NCBI GenBank assembly: GCA_948695535.1
Contig: CAPRTS010000009.1
Location: 1 to 35,343, forward strand
DNA: 35,343 nucleotides
From: an uncultured Eubacteriales bacterium
Lineage (GTDB): Bacteria; Bacillota; Clostridia; Christensenellales; UBA1242
Direction: 5' to 3'
The translations under genes were made by a program, and so were the position numbers. Below the pieces are notes generated by a model. The model was not told the origin of the DNA. It was given only the letters and a program-made list of their open reading frames with translations, and did no database searches. Below, piece by piece: positions 15,941 through 22,908 of this stretch; position 1 is the first letter of the stretch; each line of letters starts with the position of its first letter.

Positions 15941-17676
15941 TAGTTAAATTCCTTAACTACTTGCGTTAAACGCGATACTAAATCGACTACGGTCATAGTT
16001 CCAAGGTCTTGACCTTCCCGCGTGCGCACGGCAATCGTGCCCGCAGTTTGTTCTTTTGCACCGACGATAACAAGGTACGGAATTTTTTTCATGGTGGTTT
16101 CGCGAATCTTCAAACCAATTTTTTCATTACGTAAATCACTGTCGGCACGGAAACCCGCTGCCAATAATTCGGCCTTAACTTGGTCACAATATTCATCTTG
16201 TGCGTTAGTAATACTCATTACGCGTACTTGTGTCGGCGATAACCATAACGGTAACGCACCCATAGTCTTTTCTATTAACATTGCCAAAGTGCGTTCATAG
16301 CACCCCATAGAGGAACGGTGAATTATGTAAGGTTTAGCTTTTTTACCATTTTCATCAATGTAGGTCAAACCAAACTTTTCGGCCAAAGCAAAATCTAGTT
16401 GAATGGTAAATAGGGTATCTTCCTTACCATAAATATTCTTAGCCTGAATGTCGATTTTGGGGCCATAGAATGCCGCTTCCCCGTCGGCTTCGTAAAACTT
16501 TAATTTGTTTTGCACTAAGCATTTACGGATTTCGTCTTGACTCCATTCCCAACCGGCTTTGTTGTCAATGTATTTCTCTTTATTTTCGGGATCCCATTTT
16601 GATAAACGATAAGTAACATCGTTTTCCATGTGTAAAACCTTCAACATGTAATTAGCCAAGTCTAAACACTCGTCAATCACTTGCGGAATTTGGTCAGGTC
16701 GCACCACAATGTGGCCGTCACTTAATGTGTATTCGCGTAAACGAATCAAGCCGTGCATTTCGCCACTGTTTTCGTTACGAAATTGTTTTGCCGTTTCGGC
16801 ATAGCGGATTGGCAGTTCTTTATAAGAATGCAAATCGTTTTTATAAATCAAGATATGCATCGGGCAAGTCATTGGGCGCAACGCACGAACATCTTCGTCT
16901 AACACTTCATCACCCATGACAAACATGGAATCTTTATAATGTTGCCAATGGCCACTAACCTTGTACAAATCGCTCTTGGCGAATGACGGAGTTTTTACGT
17001 GCAGATAGCCACGACGGGTTTCTTCGTCTTCTACGAAACGTTGCATTACGCGCAGAATCGTTGCTCCGGCCGGCATGAACAAAGGTAACCCTTGTCCAAC
17101 CAAATCCGACGAAGTATAGAAACCAAGTTCACGACCAATTTTATTGTGGTCGCGTTTTTTGATTTCTTCTTGCCACGCGTTATATTCGTCTAGTTCACTT
17201 TTCTTAGCAAACGCCACTCCGTAAATACGCGTTAACATTTTGTTCTTTTCACTTCCACGCCAATAAGCACCCGTAATTTGTGTTAACTTGAAAGCTTTAA
17301 TCTTACCAATGTGGTTAACGTGCGGGCCTTTACACAAATCTGTAAAGTTACCAATAGTGTAGAATGAAATTGGTTCACCCTTAGCAATATCTTGTAACAA
17401 TTCAACCTTGTAAATTTCCTTGTTCTTAGTCAAGAAACGATTGGCTTCCGTACGGGTCATTTCTTTACGTTCGACCGCAAAATCCGATTTGATAATGCGC
17501 GCCATTTCGGCTTCAATTTTCGGCAGGTCATCATCTTTGATTGGGGTTGGAAAATCAAAGTCGTAATAGAAACCCGAATCAGTAGCCGGTCCAATTGCCA
17601 ATTTTACGTTCGGGTAAATGTTTTTTACGGCGTACGCCAAAATGTGAGCGGCCGTATGATTCAATAGTTTATCCAT
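15940..17676 (-). CDS. thrS: Threonyl-tRNA synthetase lacking the TGS domain
   Basis: 578 residues against about 640 for most bacterial ThrS. It begins directly at the editing domain, whose HTAAH is the HxxxH site, so the N-terminal TGS domain is absent. The catalytic class II domain has PMTCPMHILI (zinc Cys), motif 2 RNENSGEMHGLIRLREY, DGH and IHRSSMG (zinc His residues). The anticodon-binding domain is at the C-terminus. The start at 17676 is set by a TATAAT box 7 nt upstream. Frame-open sequence before it encodes nothing like TGS and includes that promoter. No T-box leader is present, unlike many Firmicutes thrS genes. First gene of an operon with rimM and trmD. Confidence 0.95.
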   Translation of the reverse strand: MDKLLNHTAAHILAYAVKNIYPNVKLAIGPATDSGFYYDFDFPTPIKDDDLPKIEAEMARIIKSDFAVERKEMTRTEANRFLTKNKEIYKVELLQDIAKGEPISFYTIGNFTDLCKGPHVNHIGKIKAFKLTQITGAYWRGSEKNKMLTRIYGVAFAKKSELDEYNAWQEEIKKRDHNKIGRELGFYTSSDLVGQGLPLFMPAGATILRVMQRFVEDEETRRGYLHVKTPSFAKSDLYKVSGHWQHYKDSMFVMGDEVLDEDVRALRPMTCPMHILIYKNDLHSYKELPIRYAETAKQFRNENSGEMHGLIRLREYTLSDGHIVVRPDQIPQVIDECLDLANYMLKVLHMENDVTYRLSKWDPENKEKYIDNKAGWEWSQDEIRKCLVQNKLKFYEADGEAAFYGPKIDIQAKNIYGKEDTLFTIQLDFALAEKFGLTYIDENGKKAKPYIIHRSSMGCYERTLAMLIEKTMGALPLWLSPTQVRVMSITNAQDEYCDQVKAELLAAGFRADSDLRNEKIGLKIRETTMKKIPYLVIVGAKEQTAGTIAVRTREGQDLGTMTVVDLVSRLTQVVKEFN

Positions 17677-17683
17677 AACTACT

Positions 17684-17711
17684 ATTATAACACGAAAGTT
17701 TAACAATGCAA
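17684..17711 (-). promoter_or_regulatory. Promoter of thrS-rimM-trmD (leaderless)
   Basis: TTGCAT (17711-17706), 16-bp spacer, TATAAT (17689-17684), then 7 nt to the ATG at 17676. Confidence 0.7.
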
Positions 17712-17721
17712 ATAGCAAAAC

Positions 17722-18399
17722 TTATTTTGTCAAATCGTCTTGTTCCTGTTTATCCGGTAAACTCTTGGTCTGTTCTTTGTTCCAAAATACATCATTATTA
17801 TCAGTGTGTGCATAATTAAAATCAGTAACAGCACCAGTTTTATGATCAAAAGTGAAAGAAGCATTACTAAGGTGTTGACGATAATGGTCAAAGCCATCAC
17901 AATCTTTTAAAGAAGTATCACCTTGATAATGCATGGACAAATGCTGACCTGAAAAACATAATGTTGTTAAACTATGCCTGCTCTCATTACCTTGTTTTTT
18001 AGATACGGCATCTTGCATAGTTTCTTTATTATTTTGTGTTATTGTAACTACAATACCGGAATCATCCGTACTTTTTTGCACCGCCAGTTCACAGGTCAAT
18101 AAACTGCTTTGCAAAATGTTAGCCACGCCTTTAACCGTAAATTCATTTGGCAAAAGTTGCAGGTTATAGAGTTGACTAAACTCCTTATCTGCCAAAAATC
18201 GGTATGCCGTACTGATATTAAAATTTTCGCCATTATGTGCCATTCGTTGTGCAATGGCAGACGCATACTGCAACTGCTGACAGACTGTTGCATAATTGCC
18301 GCCATTCTCTTGCACCGCCCACTCAACAAATTCTGGTATACTTACAAGTTTTTTTTGTTTTGAGCCACTGATATTGATAACTGATTGTTTCTTTTTCAT
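17722..18399 (-). CDS. Hypothetical protein
   Basis: 225 residues, no family recognised. A basic N-terminus (MKKKQSVINISGSKQKK) precedes a helical region around VPEFVEWAV-like sequence (SIPEFVEWAVQENGGNYATV). The second half is polar and beta-like, with many Gln, Asn, Thr and His and the phrase ASFTFDHKTGAVTDFNYAHT. There is no signal peptide or clear membrane helix. The start at 18399 is fixed by a TACTAT box 6 nt upstream; the frame could open 6 codons earlier. It ends just before the thrS promoter. It sits next to a frameshifted gene under a palindromic operator, so the two may form a small accessory island between thrS and ytxC. Confidence 0.65.
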   Translation of the reverse strand: MKKKQSVINISGSKQKKLVSIPEFVEWAVQENGGNYATVCQQLQYASAIAQRMAHNGENFNISTAYRFLADKEFSQLYNLQLLPNEFTVKGVANILQSSLLTCELAVQKSTDDSGIVVTITQNNKETMQDAVSKKQGNESRHSLTTLCFSGQHLSMHYQGDTSLKDCDGFDHYRQHLSNASFTFDHKTGAVTDFNYAHTDNNDVFWNKEQTKSLPDKQEQDDLTK

Positions 18400-18405
18400 A
18401 ACACG

Positions 18406-18435
18406 ATAGTAGCACACAATCCATACTTAAAGCAA
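18406..18435 (-). promoter_or_regulatory. Promoter of the 17722-18399 gene (leaderless)
   Basis: TTGCTT (18435-18430), 18-bp spacer, TACTAT (18411-18406), then 6 nt to the ATG at 18399. Confidence 0.6.
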
Positions 18436-18442
18436 TACCAAA

Positions 18443-18819
18443 TTATCTAGATCTCTCAGTTGCATCTGCGCAGTTTTTTTGTTTTTGTCGCAGGTCAATA
18501 ACTTTTTCGCCCCAATCAGTTTGCCTATTAAAGTAAGCACAATTTGTTTCAGTTTGATTGTGATAAATAACTTTGGCCAATTCGTTAGCCTTATCAAAGA
18601 AAAATTTCGCTTGTAAATTTTGGTGCGTCTGATGAGCGATAAAATCAACTTGTTCTTCAAGTTCAAACAAAGTGCATTTTTTATTGAAATTTAATTTCAC
18701 TTTCTTATCCGCGGATCCAGTGTGAGTACTTACTTGGTAATATCCGCTAAGTCAAGGTTTGCTCCTATATTTCTTTTCAATCCTTTTTCGACACCAATAA
18801 TTGCTTTTCTCAATTTCAT
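18443..18819 (-). pseudogene. Hypothetical gene broken by a one-base frameshift
   Basis: Two open frames join into one protein-like product. The first starts at the ATG at 18819 and runs 29 residues (MKLRKAIIGVEKGLKRNIGA...) to a stop at 18730. The second frame is open from 18751 and runs to 18443 (ending QKQKNCADATERSR). They overlap at 18733-18751 and differ by -1, so loss of one base there explains the break. The restored product would be 125 residues with charged helices (LFELEEQVDFIAHQTHQNL). I see no slippery heptamer for programmed shifting in the overlap. A sequencing error is also possible. No family recognised. A promoter and palindrome lie directly upstream. Confidence 0.55.
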
Positions 18820-18825
18820 AGGGAA

Positions 18826-18844
18826 ATGGTAACATAGTTACCAT
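18826..18844. promoter_or_regulatory. Perfect operator-like palindrome
   Basis: ATGGTAAC-ATA-GTTACCAT: 8-bp arms and a 3-bp centre, covering the -10 box of the frameshifted gene's promoter. This is the size and form of a site for a dimeric helix-turn-helix repressor. Confidence 0.65.
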
Positions 18845-18855
18845 CGTGATTTCAA
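18826..18855 (-). promoter_or_regulatory. Promoter of the frameshifted gene (leaderless)
   Basis: TTGAAA (18855-18850), 18-bp spacer, TACCAT (18831-18826), then 6 nt to the ATG at 18819. Confidence 0.55.
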
Positions 18856-18943
18856 GACCAAAATATTAAACAAATAACACTTGACATTTTTTGGCATTAC
18901 TTTCGGGAAAACGCAATTAAATATTGTAACAATTACATAAACT

Positions 18944-19621
18944 ATGGTTATGGAAATTTCTACCGATGAACGCTTCCACGAGAGTTTGCGTTATCTGGCG
19001 GGTAAGTTGCAGCAACCGTTACAAAAATTCGGTGACCGTTACCGTTTGCTTATTCCCACGTCGGTAGATACCTACTACCTGACCGATTTATTGGTTTACC
19101 AAATTGTGACCGTGATGAAAGCCCGTTATTTGCAAGACAAAATCAAAATCAAACACGACCTGTTAATTAAGGTATTGGTTAATTACGACAAGAAAACCGA
19201 TATGGTTATCGCTACCGCACTGCTACAACTTGGTTCTCGTTTACTACTGGATGCCCTTTATGACTTCGGCATCAGTAAACTCAAATGCCGTTGGGACGAA
19301 GTTGTACAGTTAGTCAACGACAACCGAGCACAATTAACGCAAAAAAATTTGTGTGATGAATTACTACGTTTCTTAATTCTTAACATGGATCACAAAATGA
19401 AAGAAGTTCATGTCATGGCGGTTAACCAGCGTCCCACTGTTTGTAACAGCAAATTAGAACCGCTTAGTCCTGAACAGTCAAATGTTATTGACGCATTAGT
19501 GGAAGCCGCGCCCCGCCAAATTTTTATTCATATTGACCAAAACATGCAACCAGAAACTGTCCAAGCCATTCAACAACTGTTTCCAAACTGCATTTGCATC
19601 GAATACAGCGCAGTGTTATAA
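18944..19621 (+). CDS. ytxC: YtxC-like sporulation-associated protein
   Basis: 225 residues from the first ATG, or 223 from the second at 18950. The C-terminal half fits the YtxC family: a helical segment with NLCDELLRFLILNMDHKMKE, then VHVMAVNQRPTV and the ending DALVEAAPRQIFIHID (compare the family's APRKI-IH ending). In Bacillus subtilis ytxC lies next to thrS, and here it lies about 1.3 kb away, divergent from thrS. Its molecular role is unknown; the family is called a putative sporulation protein. No strong promoter is seen; TAAACT lies 6 nt before the second ATG. The assignment is from motif memory and is moderate. Confidence 0.6.
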   Translation: MVMEISTDERFHESLRYLAGKLQQPLQKFGDRYRLLIPTSVDTYYLTDLLVYQIVTVMKARYLQDKIKIKHDLLIKVLVNYDKKTDMVIATALLQLGSRLLLDALYDFGISKLKCRWDEVVQLVNDNRAQLTQKNLCDELLRFLILNMDHKMKEVHVMAVNQRPTVCNSKLEPLSPEQSNVIDALVEAAPRQIFIHIDQNMQPETVQAIQQLFPNCICIEYSAVL

Positions 19622-19622
19622 T
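19594..19622 (+). promoter_or_regulatory. Promoter of ricT (leaderless)
   Basis: TTGCAT (19594-19599), 17-bp spacer, TATAAT (19617-19622), then 6 nt to the ATG at 19629. The -10 covers the ytxC stop codon. Confidence 0.75.
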
Positions 19623-19628
19623 ACTGGT

Positions 19629-20255
19629 ATGTTTACCTACAATATTCGTGTCTGCAATGACACCCAGACGACTAAATTTGACAGCGAACTGTCCGATTTA
19701 ACCGTCGGTACGCACGTAATTGTCGAAGCAGAAACGGGGGCTGAATGGGGAGTTGTCGCGTCCACTGGCGTAACTAAGAAACCACATGCTTCCGAGAACG
19801 CCCATATTTTACGCGTGGCCAATACCAAAGATCAAAGCCAAATAAAGTTGTTAATTAATTCAGCACTCCACGCACAGAACAAAGCAATCGAAATGGCGGC
19901 GAAATTAAAATTAGCTATGAATATTATGTCCGCACACTACACCTTTGACGCCAGTAAAGTAGTCATTTACTTTACTGCTGAACAACGGGTAGACTTCCGC
20001 GAATTAGTGCGCAACTTAGCCAGTGCTTTGCATACGCGGATCGAATTAAAGCAAATCGGCAACCGTGACGAAGTCAAGGCCATGGGAGCGTTGGGTCCTT
20101 GCGGACAAGAGTGCTGTTGCAAACGTTTTTGGCATAGTTATCCTGACGTCACAATTAAAATGGCTAAACAACAAAACATTGCATTGAACCCTGACAAGAT
20201 TAACGGCGTTTGTGGTCGGCTAAAATGTTGCTTGTCATACGAAAGCGAAAAATGA
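19629..20255 (+). CDS. ricT: RicT/PSP1 (YaaT) regulatory iron-sulfur protein
   Basis: 208 residues of the PSP1 family. In Bacillus RicT acts with RicA and RicF on RNase Y and in development. The Cys-rich signature is complete: GALGPCGQECCCKRFW and then NGVCGRLKCCLSYE, which in Bacillus contributes to iron-sulfur clusters. The N-terminal part (VGTHVIVEAETGAEWGVV) is the PSP1 barrel start. The protein stops three residues after the last motif, whereas many RicT proteins continue for about 60 more residues. The frame is open upstream to 19533, but that would overlap ytxC. The TATAAT box 6 nt before 19629 sets the start. Confidence 0.9.
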   Translation: MFTYNIRVCNDTQTTKFDSELSDLTVGTHVIVEAETGAEWGVVASTGVTKKPHASENAHILRVANTKDQSQIKLLINSALHAQNKAIEMAAKLKLAMNIMSAHYTFDASKVVIYFTAEQRVDFRELVRNLASALHTRIELKQIGNRDEVKAMGALGPCGQECCCKRFWHSYPDVTIKMAKQQNIALNPDKINGVCGRLKCCLSYESEK

Positions 20256-20261
20256 TACAAT
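20232..20261 (+). promoter_or_regulatory. Promoter and ribosome site of nrdR
   Basis: TTGTCA (20232-20237), 18-bp spacer, TACAAT (20256-20261), overlapping the ricT end. A Shine-Dalgarno AAAGGAGAG lies 7-8 nt before the ATG at 20296, so this message has a normal leader. Confidence 0.65.
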
Positions 20262-20295
20262 TAATCGTAAGTAAACAACAAAGGAGAGAAAATTT

Positions 20296-20769
20296 ATGAG
20301 ATGTCCAAATTGCGGTTCACACGATAATAAAGTTGTTGACAGTCGTACAAACGATAATGCTAATTCAATTCGTCGTCGTCGCGAATGCTTAAAATGCGGT
20401 AAACGTTTTACCAGTTACGAAACTATTGAACGGGTATCATTATTAGTAGTTAAACGTGACGGCAGTCGCCAATCTTTTGATCCACAAAAGATTAAGAACG
20501 GAATTGTGGCTTCCACAGGTAAACGCCCCGTATCCATGAAACAAATTGACGACATGGTGGAACGTATCGAGATGAAAATTGCCAACAGTTCTATTGGCGA
20601 ACAAGAAATCGCCAGCAGTACCATTGGCGACATGGTCATGGCTGAATTAAAACAAGTTGACGAAGTCGCCTACATTCGTTTTGCCGCCGTTTATCGTCAA
20701 TTCAAAGACATTTCGACCTTTGTTAATTTTGTTAAAGACTTTGAAAAAGAAATTACTTCAAAGATTTGA
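20296..20769 (+). CDS. nrdR: Transcriptional repressor NrdR
   Basis: 157 residues, normal length. It represses ribonucleotide reductase genes in response to ATP/dATP. The zinc finger is MRCPNCGSHDNKVVDSR then RRRECLKCGKRFTSYE (two CxxC pairs). The ATP-cone follows (LLVVKRDGSRQSFDPQKI). It begins with a strong Shine-Dalgarno site, and the 3' end overlaps the convergent prfA gene by 12 bp. No NrdR box or nrd gene is seen in this window, so its targets lie elsewhere. Confidence 0.97.
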   Translation: MRCPNCGSHDNKVVDSRTNDNANSIRRRRECLKCGKRFTSYETIERVSLLVVKRDGSRQSFDPQKIKNGIVASTGKRPVSMKQIDDMVERIEMKIANSSIGEQEIASSTIGDMVMAELKQVDEVAYIRFAAVYRQFKDISTFVNFVKDFEKEITSKI

Positions 20770-21810
20770 TAATTTGTTTTCGCTATCGGCCAAACGCAAA
20801 GCTTCAACCATTTCGTTCAAGGCACCATCAACGAATTTACTGAGGTTATATTCAGTGCGATTGATGCGGTGGTCAGTTACGCGACCTTGTGGATAATTAT
20901 AAGTACGAATACGTTCACTGCGGTCACCCGTACCAATTTGTTGGTGACGCGTGTTCGCGTATTTTTCGTCGGCCAAACCTTGGTAGTACGCCGCCAACTT
21001 TGCAGTAAGAATGGTCATGGCTTTATCGCGGTTAGCGATTTGACTGCGCCCGTCTTGGCAGGTTACTACCATGTTGGTCGGCAAGTGGGTAATACGAATG
21101 GCACTTTCGGTTTTGTTGATATGCTGCCCACCCGCACCGGACGCACGATACACGTCGATACGTAAGTCTTTTTCGTCAATTTTAAAATCGACAGTAGTGG
21201 CTTCGGGTAAGACAGCTACCGTGGCTGTTGAGGTGTGAATACGTCCTTGTGATTCGGTTTCGGGTACCCGTTGCACCCGGTGCACACCGCTTTCAAATTT
21301 GAATAATGAATAAGCGCCCTCACCTTTTACCATAAACGTCACGTACTTAACACCACCGACACCAGTATCATCAATATCAGTAATTTCCACGGTAAAGCCA
21401 TGGGCTTGCGCAAACATTGTGTACATGCGTAACAAAACGCCAGTGAACAGACAGGCTTCATCACCGCCAGCTGCCGGACGAATTTCAATAATTACGTTCG
21501 CGTCGTCGCGTTCATCTTTGGGCAACAGCATCACTTTAAGTTCGTCAGCCAATTTATCTAACAGCAACTGATTATGCGTAATTTCTTCTTTGGCCAAGGC
21601 TAATAATTCGGGGTCAGTAATCAAACGTGCCGCAGCAATGTCTTTTTCTAATTTACGATATTGACGATAAGTCTTGACGGTCGGTTCTAATTTAGCTACT
21701 TCCTTAGATATTTGACTGTAACGAACAAAATCGTTAAACACTTCGGGCAACCCCAGTTGTTGCACAAATGCAGTGTATTTTTTTTCCAATTCTAATAGTT
21801 CTTGAAACAT
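20758..21810 (-). CDS. prfA: Peptide chain release factor 1
   Basis: 350 residues. It recognises UAG and UAA and releases the finished protein. The GGQ loop is SGAGGQHINKTESAIRITH, whose Gln is the one methylated by PrmC. The RF1-type codon-reading tripeptide is P-E-T in VPETESQGRIHTSTATVAVL (PxT motif). It overlaps the prmC stop by one base, and prmC-prfA form an operon with rpmE. The order is rpmE-prmC-prfA, so the modifying enzyme is made just before its substrate. Confidence 0.97.
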   Translation of the reverse strand: MFQELLELEKKYTAFVQQLGLPEVFNDFVRYSQISKEVAKLEPTVKTYRQYRKLEKDIAAARLITDPELLALAKEEITHNQLLLDKLADELKVMLLPKDERDDANVIIEIRPAAGGDEACLFTGVLLRMYTMFAQAHGFTVEITDIDDTGVGGVKYVTFMVKGEGAYSLFKFESGVHRVQRVPETESQGRIHTSTATVAVLPEATTVDFKIDEKDLRIDVYRASGAGGQHINKTESAIRITHLPTNMVVTCQDGRSQIANRDKAMTILTAKLAAYYQGLADEKYANTRHQQIGTGDRSERIRTYNYPQGRVTDHRINRTEYNLSKFVDGALNEMVEALRLADSENKLSNL

Positions 21811-22652
21811 TACAGTTCCATTGTAACCACTCGGTCGTGATTTGCCAAATCTTTGTAGATCTTAATGTGGTGAAAGCCATAATTTTCCGCAATATCATGA
21901 ACTTGACTGGCTTGGTCATAACCGACTTCGAACATTAACATACCTTCGGGACGCAAATGCTCTTGCACTGTCGCCATAATTCGGCGGTAATAGTACAAAC
22001 CATCTAAACCACCATTCAAAGCGATACGTGGTTCTTTTAAGACTCGTTTATCTTCGACCCCAATGTCACCAGTCCGCACGTACGGCGGATTGCAAACGAT
22101 CAAGTCGTATTGTCCAAGTATGTTAGTAAATAAATCACTTTGCACTAAATGCAAATCAACACCATGCAATTTTGCGTTCGCCTTGGTTACAGCCAAAGCC
22201 GCCTGACTGATATCCGCGGTCGTTATTTCGTAACGTGCGTGCGAGTTCTTAGTTTGCAACCATTCAGTTAAGTAAGCTAACGATATGCCAATAATTCCTG
22301 ACCCGCAACACAAATCTAAAATGCGGTAGGGACGCGACAGTTCGTCCATTACTGAATCGGCAATTATCTTTTTCTCCGCCAATTCAATCAACACTTCCGT
22401 ATCACAGCGGGGAACTAAAACATTTTTGTTAACTAAAAACTTGCGGTCATAAAAATAGGTGTACCCCAACAAGTAAGCCAAAGGTGTACCTTTCTTGTAT
22501 TTATCGACATACTTTCTAACTTGTTGAGCAATTTCTTCGCTAAATTCAGGCAACAAAAAAACGGTCGTACGATCCGCTCCTAACAAGTGGCATAAAACTT
22601 GAATGACGGCTTCTTGTTCGCCCGTTTCTGCTATCAGTTGTGCAAGTTTCAT
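21810..22652 (-). CDS. prmC: Release factor glutamine methyltransferase
   Basis: 280 residues. It methylates the Gln of the GGQ motif of release factors with S-adenosylmethionine. The N-terminal helical domain precedes the Rossmann fold: motif I is LDLCCGSGIIG and the catalytic motif is VCNPPYVRTGDI. The C-terminal segment carries EPRIALNGGLDGLYYYRRI, typical of PrmC. It begins 6 nt after the rpmE stop and ends overlapping prfA, so all three come from the rpmE promoter. Confidence 0.96.
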   Translation of the reverse strand: MKLAQLIAETGEQEAVIQVLCHLLGADRTTVFLLPEFSEEIAQQVRKYVDKYKKGTPLAYLLGYTYFYDRKFLVNKNVLVPRCDTEVLIELAEKKIIADSVMDELSRPYRILDLCCGSGIIGISLAYLTEWLQTKNSHARYEITTADISQAALAVTKANAKLHGVDLHLVQSDLFTNILGQYDLIVCNPPYVRTGDIGVEDKRVLKEPRIALNGGLDGLYYYRRIMATVQEHLRPEGMLMFEVGYDQASQVHDIAENYGFHHIKIYKDLANHDRVVTMEL

Positions 22653-22658
22653 ATAATT

Positions 22659-22862
22659 TTACTTCGCGTATCGTTTATTAAATTTATCGACACGCCCTGC
22701 GGTATCAACAATTTTTTGTTTGCCAGTGTAAAATGGGTGACATTTTGAGCAAATATCGACTTTAACGATGTCGCCTTCTTTGGTGGTTCCGCAAATAAAT
22801 TTGTTACCACAGGCACATTGAAATTCGGCTTCGTGATAATTTGGATGAATATTTTCTTTCAT
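22659..22862 (-). CDS. rpmE: Ribosomal protein bL31
   Basis: 67 residues. It is the zinc-binding (C+) form of bL31, with Cys pairs in FQCACGNKF and DICSKCHPF. The start is the ATG at 22862 (MKENIHPNYH). An ATG two codons earlier at 22868 is only 1 nt from the -10 box and so lies upstream of any plausible transcription start. The gene has the most consensus promoter of the window and heads the operon rpmE-prmC-prfA. Confidence 0.96.
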   Translation of the reverse strand: MKENIHPNYHEAEFQCACGNKFICGTTKEGDIVKVDICSKCHPFYTGKQKIVDTAGRVDKFNKRYAK

Positions 22863-22869
22863 AACCATG

Positions 22870-22898
22870 ATTATACATGGTCACAACCTTCTTGTCAA
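22870..22898 (-). promoter_or_regulatory. Consensus promoter of rpmE-prmC-prfA (leaderless)
   Basis: TTGACA (22898-22893), exactly 17 bp, TATAAT (22875-22870), then 7 nt to the ATG at 22862. Both boxes match the sigma-A consensus in full. Confidence 0.85.
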
Positions 22899-22908
22899 TC
22901 AAATCTTA

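Noticed and set aside
15940..17711. T-box leader before thrS
   Set aside because: No specifier hairpin or T-box sequence; the promoter lies directly at the start codon.
17677..17718. Upstream extension of thrS to 17718
   Set aside because: It encodes no TGS-like sequence and contains the TATAAT box.
18427..18666. 79-residue frame overlapping the frameshifted gene
   Set aside because: It lies in another frame of the same strand with Leu/Ile/Lys-biased shadow composition; the 18443 frame joins naturally with the upstream 29-residue frame.
22863..22868. Two-codon longer bL31 starting at the ATG at 22868
   Set aside because: That ATG is 1 nt from the -10 box, upstream of any likely transcription start; MKENIHP also fits the family start.
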